A stretch of DNA of 64,000 nt, taken from NCBI RefSeq assembly GCF_000834655.1, contig NZ_JXQQ01000065.1, forward strand, positions 1-64,000, given 5' to 3'. The position numbers and the translations under genes were made by a program. This document shows, piece by piece, positions 42,180 to 48,809 of the stretch (positions within the stretch are counted from its first letter, which is position 1; each line of letters begins with the position of its first letter). The notes under the pieces were generated by a model. It worked only from the letters and a program-made list of their open reading frames with translations. It ran no database searches and had not been told where the DNA came from. Origin of the DNA: Variovorax paradoxus (GTDB taxonomy: Bacteria; Pseudomonadota; Gammaproteobacteria; Burkholderiales; Burkholderiaceae_C).

Positions 42180-43615
42180 TTCACGCACCTGCCGCTGGCC
42201 GCCGGCGCGGTCGAGGGCTGGTAGCCGTCGCTCAGCGTGCCCAGGAAGCAGACCAGGTCGGCGATCTGCTGCGGCGTCATGACCGGCGGGGAGCCGGGTG
42301 CGCGCGGCCGCGTGCCGCTGGCGAGCGTCTTCTCGCCGCCCTCGCCGGTGCCCAGCGGCACTTCCTCGTCGATGCTGCCTTGCTGCGCGCGCGGCAGGTC
42401 GTTGTACTTGTCGACCGTGGCGCCCGGCACGGCGGTGGGCTGTAGCGCCCAGGGCGGGTTGGCCTTCGTCGTACCGGTGCCGTCGCCGGTGCCATCGCCG
42501 CGAGCCGGGTACCAGTACTCCGGGTTCGTGTCCCGCGTGTTGTAGAAATTGACGACCTGCTCCAGCGAATGGAGCACGCCGTTGTGGAAGAACGCGCCCC
42601 GCGTCGCCGCGTTGCGCAGCACCGGCACCTTGAACATGCCGCAGTAGGGGTTGGCCGTCTCCGGCGTCGCGGGCATGTGGTCGGTGCGGAAGGGACCGCA
42701 CAGGCCCATGTCGAAGTACTTCGGATCGTCGTTGGCCGGAATCGGGTCCGGGTTGTTCGGAATCGACCGGTCGTTGCGCGGCGCGCCCAGGGCCTGGTAG
42801 GTGAAGTCCGTCATCAGGCCGGTGTTGCCGTTGAAGTTGGCGCCGGTGTAGTGGCAGCCCGAGCAGTTGGTCACGCCGGTGCTGTGGAACAGCACCTCGC
42901 CGCGCCGCTCGGCCGGCGTCAGCACGCCGCCGATCTTGTTGAACACATAGAGGTCGTACTTGCTGCTGTACGGGTGAAAGCTCAGGTCTTCGGTCTCCAG
43001 CGCCTGGATCGCGGTGCCCAGTGCGTCGAAGGCCGCATCGGTGTTGTCGAAGATGTTGGCACCGAAGGCCTGCTTGAAGAGACCCGCATAGGCGCCGTCC
43101 CGCACCGCCTTCACGACCGCTTCCTTCGAGGTGTTGTTCATCTCGACGGGGTTGAGCAGCGGCAGCGCGACCTGCGCCGCCATCGTCGCACCGCGCCCGT
43201 CCCACATGAAGCCGCCGCCGGGCGAATTGGAGGTCACGCCGTCGGGGTTGGGCGCATCGTCGCTGAAGGCGGGCGTCGACTCCCTGTAGCGCAGCGAGGG
43301 CACGGCACGCGCGCCGGTCTGCGTGATGTCGGAGCCCAGCTGCACCGAAATGCTGTTCGGCGGCCCGTAGGCGTATTGCGGATCGTGGCAGCTCGCGCAC
43401 GACATGTTCCTCGCGCCCGAGAGGTTCCTGTCGAAGAAGGCCAGCTGCCCGACCTGCGCCTGGGTGCTCAAGGCCGGTGTGCGCGGGCCCAGGGTGCTTG
43501 CTCCCGTTGCCGCGCCCTTGCCGCCGCAAGCCGTCAGGACCAGGAGCGCTACCGAGAACATGCCCGCGATGGCGAGCGGGACCATCCTGTCCGACACCAG
43601 TTTCAGATTCATCAT
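42176..43615 (-). CDS. Di-heme cytochrome c peroxidase / MauG family protein
   Basis: A 479-residue exported c-type cytochrome. The signal sequence has a lipobox-like LVLTAC followed by GG, so it may be lipid-anchored. Two heme motifs are present: CASCHDP near residue 73 and CSGCHYT near 252. The CCP/MauG features include FFDRNLSGARNMSCASCH, FMWDGRGATMAAQ and a late RNAATRGAFFHNGVLHSLEQVVNFYN. The latter resembles the C-terminal heme-domain Met/His region. It is downstream of the phosphoesterase by 100 nt and overlaps lipoprotein B by 4 nt. Confidence 0.88.
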   Translation of the reverse strand: MMNLKLVSDRMVPLAIAGMFSVALLVLTACGGKGAATGASTLGPRTPALSTQAQVGQLAFFDRNLSGARNMSCASCHDPQYAYGPPNSISVQLGSDITQTGARAVPSLRYRESTPAFSDDAPNPDGVTSNSPGGGFMWDGRGATMAAQVALPLLNPVEMNNTSKEAVVKAVRDGAYAGLFKQAFGANIFDNTDAAFDALGTAIQALETEDLSFHPYSSKYDLYVFNKIGGVLTPAERRGEVLFHSTGVTNCSGCHYTGANFNGNTGLMTDFTYQALGAPRNDRSIPNNPDPIPANDDPKYFDMGLCGPFRTDHMPATPETANPYCGMFKVPVLRNAATRGAFFHNGVLHSLEQVVNFYNTRDTNPEYWYPARGDGTGDGTGTTKANPPWALQPTAVPGATVDKYNDLPRAQQGSIDEEVPLGTGEGGEKTLASGTRPRAPGSPPVMTPQQIADLVCFLGTLSDGYQPSTAPAASGRCVK

Positions 43616-43715
43616 TGCTTGCTGTGCGGAACACTCCGGGCCGCAAAGGCATGGGGGACAAGGCCCGCAGGACTTGCCCCCCGACGACCTTCGCGGCCGG
43701 TCTTCCTTGCTGCGC

Positions 43716-46193
43716 TTACTTCGTCGCCCAGACGTTGCTTTGGGTCGCGTCAGGACCCGTTTGCGGGGTGATCTGGCCTTCGAGCTGGCCGGTGGCGGAG
43801 TCGACCTGGCCGTCGATGTCCGGCGCGTACAGCTTCTGCGTGTAGTTGGCCGGGATCACGTAGGCATGGTTGATCGGCCGCACCGAGTCGAAGTGCGTGT
43901 CCGCGCTGCCTGCATATTCGGGCAGCGCCGCGATGTTGGCCGTGATGAACGCTTCGGTGTACTTGGCGCGGTTCAGGTACGTCGCATCGACGGCCGGGTC
44001 GGCGATCTGGAACATGTCCTGCAGCGTGCGAACGAACGAGAAGTGGCTGTAGGCGTCGCTGTCCGCAACCTTCTTCTTCGCGGTGCCCAGGTCCTGCTGG
44101 TTGGTCATGATGCCGAAGATCGAATTGCCGTGGCCGAAGTTGCCGCCGGCGTAGTTCGGCGGCGGGGTGGTGGCCGTCGCCTTGCCGCTTGCGTCCACGT
44201 TCACCGGTGCGGCGCCGGAATTCGTGCCGCCCGCGTTCCAGCCGCAGCACGAGCCGTTGCTGCCGCCCTCGCCTTCGTCGAACATCACCACGATCGCCAC
44301 GCGCTTGTGCGGGTTCTTCCACAGCGCCGAGTTCTGGATCGCCTTGACCGTCATGCCCAGGTAGATGTCGGCACGCTTGATGTTGGGGCCCTGGCCGTCG
44401 TTGCCGCCCTGGCAGCTGGTGTCGCTGCCCACGCCGTGCATGTCGTCGCACTGGTCGGGAACGATGAAGTTGATGTTGCCCACGTCGCCCGCGGCAAGGT
44501 CCTTGCTGAACTGGTCGTAGACCCAGCCGCTCGGCACCTTGTAGGCCGCGGTCTTGAGCCAGTCCGCTTCCTGGTATTGCGTGCCGAAGATGGTGCGGTT
44601 GGTGGCTGCGAACTCGGGCAGGTTGCGCGCTTCCTGGAAGGCGATCGACGGGCCGTGCTTGACCTTGTACAGGCCGTTGACCACCGCGAAGTTGGGTGTG
44701 CCCACCAGCGCCGGAATGGCGGAGCCATCGAGGTTGGTCACGCCCTTCAGGCGGCTCGTGTCGTACGTGGCGACCACGGCGGTGTCGGCGATGCTGTCGG
44801 CGCGCACGTCCTGGCCGGGGTTCATGGATTCGCTGTAGGTGCGGATCGTGCGGCCCGTTCTGGACATCAGCGTGAAGAGGTTGGCGCCCGGAACGTTGTG
44901 TACCGTGCCGCCGGTCGGGACGTCGCCGCAGCTCGTGCTGGCCGCGCTGTAGCCGGCGCGGTGTGCGCTGTCCGCCGGCGGGAGCTTGTCCTGTGCGGGC
45001 AAGGGCTGGCCGTCGGAGGCGGTGCCGCCGGCAAAAGCGACGTCGGTGACCGCGTAGGGGCCGACGGCGCCGCAACCGAACCAGTTGTCGTCGCGGATGC
45101 CGAAGTCGTCGCCGCCGCCCAGCGCGGTGTAGTTCGGCTCGGACGGGTTGCCGGTCGAGTAGTAGGTGCTCAGCTGGCCGTAGTTGTTCAGGATGTGATT
45201 GATGTTCACGGCCCGCGAGTTGCCCAGGATCACGTCGGTGGACTTGTTTTCTTCGATGATCACGAAGATGTTGTCGTAGGCCGGCACGCCCTCCACGTTG
45301 AAGGCCGCCTGCTGCGCCTGCGCGAAGGTGATGGGCGCCTGCTTCTGCGCCGGCACGGTGGGCGTGGCCTTGGTGCCGTCGGAGTTGGTGAGCGTCACGC
45401 CCGAGAGGCCGACCAGGCGCGGGTCGCCACCGAGGACGGCCAGGTTGTCGGGAAACATGTCCTTGCGGTCGAGCTTGGCGGTCGCGTAGGTGTAGCGGTT
45501 GGTCAGCTCGTTGTCCTGGTAGAGCGCCGCGTACTGGGTGGCGCCGCTCAGGCCGTTCACGTCCGCCAGCGGATCGGTGAACGTGGCATCGCCCAGATTG
45601 AAGGCGGGGCCGTTCATGCGTGCGACGAGGTTGGCCTTTTCGGTCGCGTAGTCGGTGCCGTTGGCTTCCACCAGGCGCTGCGCTTCGCTCGACAGCGGGC
45701 TGATGACGATCTTGCCCGTGCCCTGGTCGGCGATCTGCGCGGCCGAAGCGCGCAGGATCAGGTGGCCGGCCACGGCCGCGCCGGTGGCGCTGTTGGTCGA
45801 GGCGGTGCCGATGTCGGCCACCAGCTGTCCGGTGGCGGTGGTCGTCAGCGTGAACTTGCCGCTGGCGTCGGTGACCGCCGAAGCTTCGCCGCTGTCGAGC
45901 ACGCCGTTGCCGTTGGCATCGACGAAGACCGTGGCCTTCTGGTAGTAGCCGGGCTTGAGGGTCGGGTTGCCGGTGGTGCTGCCCGGAACGAAACCGCTGG
46001 CCGCCACCACGCCGCTCAAGGTGGTGCTGTTGCCGCCCGTGTTGCCGCCGGTGTTGGTGGTCGTGTTGCCGGGCGGCGTGATGATCGGGAAGAAGCCGCT
46101 GTTTCCGTCGCTGCCTCCTCCGCAAGCGGCGAGCACGCAGGCTGCGACTGTCGTCAATGACGAGAGCAAAACTCGTTTCTGGAAAATCATCAT
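43716..46193 (-). CDS. Secreted phosphoesterase (phospholipase C/AcpA superfamily) lipoprotein
   Basis: An 825-residue lipoprotein: lipobox CVLAAC, Gly/Asn/Thr-rich spacer, then a small beta-sandwich region with KATVFVDANGNGVLDSGEA at about 85-115. The catalytic domain belongs to the phosphoesterase family shared by phospholipase C and AcpA acid phosphatase, with FVIIEENKSTD (metal/phosphate-binding Glu-Asn), GNPSEPNYTALGGG, and later IVVMFDEGEGG and FGHGNSIFGIMT. It probably releases phosphate from organic phosphates or lipids outside the cell. A promoter with a Pho box about 100 nt upstream supports phosphate-starvation control. Confidence 0.85.
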   Translation of the reverse strand: MMIFQKRVLLSSLTTVAACVLAACGGGSDGNSGFFPIITPPGNTTTNTGGNTGGNSTTLSGVVAASGFVPGSTTGNPTLKPGYYQKATVFVDANGNGVLDSGEASAVTDASGKFTLTTTATGQLVADIGTASTNSATGAAVAGHLILRASAAQIADQGTGKIVISPLSSEAQRLVEANGTDYATEKANLVARMNGPAFNLGDATFTDPLADVNGLSGATQYAALYQDNELTNRYTYATAKLDRKDMFPDNLAVLGGDPRLVGLSGVTLTNSDGTKATPTVPAQKQAPITFAQAQQAAFNVEGVPAYDNIFVIIEENKSTDVILGNSRAVNINHILNNYGQLSTYYSTGNPSEPNYTALGGGDDFGIRDDNWFGCGAVGPYAVTDVAFAGGTASDGQPLPAQDKLPPADSAHRAGYSAASTSCGDVPTGGTVHNVPGANLFTLMSRTGRTIRTYSESMNPGQDVRADSIADTAVVATYDTSRLKGVTNLDGSAIPALVGTPNFAVVNGLYKVKHGPSIAFQEARNLPEFAATNRTIFGTQYQEADWLKTAAYKVPSGWVYDQFSKDLAAGDVGNINFIVPDQCDDMHGVGSDTSCQGGNDGQGPNIKRADIYLGMTVKAIQNSALWKNPHKRVAIVVMFDEGEGGSNGSCCGWNAGGTNSGAAPVNVDASGKATATTPPPNYAGGNFGHGNSIFGIMTNQQDLGTAKKKVADSDAYSHFSFVRTLQDMFQIADPAVDATYLNRAKYTEAFITANIAALPEYAGSADTHFDSVRPINHAYVIPANYTQKLYAPDIDGQVDSATGQLEGQITPQTGPDATQSNVWATK

Positions 46194-46289
46194 GTTGATC
46201 CGGGGCAGTTAGTTATGGATGGTTTTGACTGGCCTGCGCGGGAATGCCGGGCCTCGTGCGTTTGAATACGAAACGCCACTTCGAGGAGA

Positions 46290-46323
46290 AATGTAGAAAT
46301 AGCGGGTGACATCTTTGTGTCAA
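46290..46323 (-). promoter_or_regulatory. Pho-box promoter of the phosphoesterase operon
   Basis: Read on the minus strand, 46323-46306 is TTGACACAAAGATGTCAC, matching 14 of 18 positions of the E. coli phoA Pho box, including the AAAG centre and the TGTCAC end. Exactly 10 nt further on is TACATT (46295-46290), a -10 hexamer at the same distance as in phoA. The leader to the phosphoesterase start would be roughly 90 nt. Confidence 0.65.
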
Positions 46324-46341
46324 AAGAGCGCCGATTGATTT

Positions 46342-46380
46342 GCTAATTCCCAGCTAATAAATGGCTAAATTCCCAGCCAA
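46342..46380 (-). repeat. Two 16-17 bp direct repeats upstream of the Pho box
   Basis: GCTAATTCCCAGCTAA (46342-46357) and GCTAAATTCCCAGCCAA (46364-46380) are repeated 22 nt apart, about two helical turns, just upstream of the Pho box as seen by the promoter. They could be a second activator site. Confidence 0.45.
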
Positions 46381-46711
46381 ATCAAATTTCCAAAACCAGA
46401 TTAACTGACCGCAAGCTGACTTCGTCGCCGGAACGAAATTCAGCGCATGGATCGCAAAGATCTACAGAGGGAATTCGGCTCGTTTCCCGGACCGCCGCTC
46501 TTGCGCGGCGTCGCAAATGAGTTGCCAATTGCAAGAAGCGCACGGTCGATGAAGAGCGACCGAAACGCCGATACGGTCAGGAATGCGAACGCGCCAGCAA
46601 AACAGCGTGGGTTGAATTGCGCAATGCGCCCCGCAATGCGTGGCCATGGAAGCCACGCGCGAATAACGCGCCACTCCTCGGCGCGATCGAGGCAGAACCG
46701 GTGCAGCCCCG

Positions 46712-47536
46712 TCAGTCCTTCCAGTCCGCCGCATGAATGGCCGAGACGATCGTGCGCGCAGCCTCGACCAGCAACGGCCCCACCTCCTCGCGCAACGCAT
46801 GGCTGTGCAACCAGCTCGAGGCGCCGCCGACCGAGAGACCGAGCAAGGTCCGCCCGTCGCCGACCACCACCGGCACGGCCGCGGCCGAGATCGACGGGTC
46901 CCATTCGCCTTCGGTCGTGACGAAGCCGCACGTGTCGAACTGCTGCTGCACCTGCGCGAGCCGCTCCTTCACCGCGGGCCAGCCGTCGCCCTCTGCCTGC
47001 GCGATGCGTTGCATGAGCATGTCGCGCTCGCCTGGCGACATGCCGCACAGCACCGCGCGGCCCATGGACGTGCGCGCGATCGGCAGGCGCGCGCCCACGT
47101 CCAGGCCGAGGATCAGCCGCGCGGTGCTGCGGCTGTGCGCGACGTAGATCATCTCCAGCCCATGCCTCGCACCCAGCGACACGGCCGCCTGGCACTTGTC
47201 GGCCAGCGCCTGCATGGTGGGGCGGGCGATGCGGGCGATGTCAAAGTTGCCGAGCATCGAGAAGCCCAGGCCGAGCACGGCCGGGCTCAGGGCGTATTCG
47301 CCGACATCCTCGCGATGCTTCAGGTAGCCCAGGGCGGTCAGGGTGAAGGTCAGGCGCGACACCGTGGCGGGCGGCAACGCGATGCGCCGCACGATCTCGC
47401 GATGGCTCAGCCAGCGGTCCTGCGGCTTGAACACGCGCAGCAGTTCGATGCCGCGCGCCAGTGCGGCGATGAAGCGCGGGTCCCGGGTCGCGTCGTCGGC
47501 GTCGGCCGAGGCCGCGGCGTTTCGTTTTCTGCCCAA
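46712..47536 (-). CDS. IclR-family transcriptional regulator
   Basis: A 274-residue regulator. The winged helix lies at about residues 22-85 (ALARGIELLRVFKPQDRWLSHREIVRRIALPPATVSRL). The IclR ligand domain follows (LGARHGLEMIYVAHSRST, PIARTSMGRAVLCGMSP, GWPAVKERLAQV). The start is a TTG with AAGGAGA 5 nt upstream. It is divergent from the Bug-DUF6351 operon. One copy of the palindrome ATTCCG-N5-CGGAAT lies immediately before its ribosome binding site and a second near the Bug gene, so it probably regulates both itself and the divergent operon. Confidence 0.9.
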   Translation of the reverse strand: MGRKRNAAASADADDATRDPRFIAALARGIELLRVFKPQDRWLSHREIVRRIALPPATVSRLTFTLTALGYLKHREDVGEYALSPAVLGLGFSMLGNFDIARIARPTMQALADKCQAAVSLGARHGLEMIYVAHSRSTARLILGLDVGARLPIARTSMGRAVLCGMSPGERDMLMQRIAQAEGDGWPAVKERLAQVQQQFDTCGFVTTEGEWDPSISAAAVPVVVGDGRTLLGLSVGGASSWLHSHALREEVGPLLVEAARTIVSAIHAADWKD

Positions 47537-47548
47537 TGCAATCTCCTT

Positions 47549-47565
47549 ATTCCGATATGCGGAAT
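47549..47565. promoter_or_regulatory. ATTCCG-N5-CGGAAT palindrome, site 1 (IclR operator candidate)
   Basis: A perfect 6-5-6 palindrome directly abutting the ribosome binding site of the IclR gene. Binding here would block the gene's own expression. Confidence 0.6.
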
Positions 47566-47689
47566 ATATCGGGACACGGGAGCCGAGTCGATGGCATTGC
47601 GCCTCAGGGTTCTACCGATTCGGAGAATCCCTTACCGAGGTTTACAGCGGCAAGGTCCGCTTCTAGACTTTGTCGGGATTGGAAATCAT

Positions 47690-47706
47690 ATTCCGCAGAA
47701 CGGAAT
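47690..47706. promoter_or_regulatory. ATTCCG-N5-CGGAAT palindrome, site 2 (IclR operator candidate)
   Basis: The same perfect 6-5-6 palindrome, 141 nt centre to centre from site 1 and 57 nt before the Bug receptor start. The two arms are identical to site 1 while the 5-nt spacer differs, which is what a protein-binding site looks like. Confidence 0.6.
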
Positions 47707-47762
47707 ACGAGGAATCAGTCCTTGCGTCGAATCGACAACCGCTTCCAAGGACAACCTCTTCC

Positions 47763-48761
47763 ATGACCCTCGGCCCCCTTCCCTCCACGCCCGCGGCTGC
47801 TTCGCGCCGCACGGTGCTCATCGCCGCGGCCGGCGCCGCCACGCTCGCCGCCCTGCCGGCGCGCGCGCAAAGCTTTCCGAGCCGGCCGATCACGCTGATC
47901 TGCCCCTGGCCCGCCGGCGGCTCGACCGACCGGCACATGCGCGCGCTCGCCGAGCTGGCGAGCAAGAACCTCGGGCAGCCGGTGATCGTGGAGAACAAGC
48001 CCGGCGGCGGCGGCACCACCGGCCCCGGCACGATGGCGCTCACCGCCAAGCCCGACGGCTACACGATCTCCCAGTACCCGATGGGCATGCTGCGCGTGCC
48101 GCACATGCAGAAGGTGCAATGGGACCCGCTGAAGGACTTCACCTTCCTGCTGGGCGTCTCGGGCTACACCTTCGGCCTCACGGTGCGCGCCGATTCGCCC
48201 TTCAAGAGCTTCAAGGAATACATCGAGGCCGCCCGCAAGGACCCCGGCAAGATCGACTACGGCTCCACCGGCGTGGGCACCTCGCCGCACCTGCTGATGG
48301 AGGAGCTGGCGGCGAACGCCAAGGTCACGCTGAACCACATCCCCTTCAAGGGCAACGCGGACCTGCAGCAGGCGCTGCTGGGCGGCCACGTCATGGCGCA
48401 GAGCGATGCGAGCGGCTGGGACAAGTACGTCGACGGCGGCCAGATGCGCCTCCTGGTCACCTTCGGCGAGAAGCGCACCAAGCGCTGGCCCGCCGTGCCG
48501 ACCGCGCAGGAGCTGGGCTACGGCGTGGTGTCGACCTCCCCCTACGGACTGGCCGCCCCCAAGGGCATGGACCCGGCCGTCGCCAAGACCCTGCACGACG
48601 CCTTCCGCAAGGCGATGGAAGACCCCAAGCACATCGAGCTGCTCGACCAGCTGAACCAGGACGCCTGGTACCGCAGCGGCGACGACTACGCGAAATGGGC
48701 GCGCGATACCTATGCCAAGGACAAGCAGCTGATCGAAAGGCTCGGCCTGGCTGCGAAGTGA
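47763..48761 (+). CDS. Bug-family tripartite tricarboxylate transporter receptor 2
   Basis: A 332-residue periplasmic receptor. The signal region has SRRTVLIAAAGAATLAAL and cleavage after ARAQ; the double Arg could make it a Tat substrate. The mature N-terminus has the Bug signature PSRPITLICPWPAGGSTD, then VIVENKPGGGGTTGPG and YTISQYPMGM. It is only distantly similar to the receptor at 35626. It is divergent from the IclR regulator and 48 nt upstream of the second DUF6351 gene. No transporter membrane subunits are nearby. Confidence 0.92.
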   Translation: MTLGPLPSTPAAASRRTVLIAAAGAATLAALPARAQSFPSRPITLICPWPAGGSTDRHMRALAELASKNLGQPVIVENKPGGGGTTGPGTMALTAKPDGYTISQYPMGMLRVPHMQKVQWDPLKDFTFLLGVSGYTFGLTVRADSPFKSFKEYIEAARKDPGKIDYGSTGVGTSPHLLMEELAANAKVTLNHIPFKGNADLQQALLGGHVMAQSDASGWDKYVDGGQMRLLVTFGEKRTKRWPAVPTAQELGYGVVSTSPYGLAAPKGMDPAVAKTLHDAFRKAMEDPKHIELLDQLNQDAWYRSGDDYAKWARDTYAKDKQLIERLGLAAK

Positions 48762-48809
48762 TGCGATGAGATGAGATCTTTTTTGAACAACAACACCGGA
48801 GACAAGAAG

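Larger units (their letters stand above)
46194..46711 (-). other. Long AT-richer control region between phosphoesterase and IclR genes
   Basis: About 520 nt without a credible gene. From 46280 to 46450 the DNA is noticeably AT-rich. It contains the Pho-type promoter (46290-46323) and a 22-nt-spaced direct repeat (46342-46380). The remaining part, 46440-46711, runs from the end of the AT-rich patch to the IclR stop. Open frames there look like chance frames without ribosome binding sites, though a decayed gene cannot be excluded. Confidence 0.55.

Noticed and set aside
46447..46920. 157-codon plus-strand frame in the IclR downstream region
   Set aside because: Half of it is antisense to the IclR gene, it lacks a ribosome binding site, and its composition is not protein-like.
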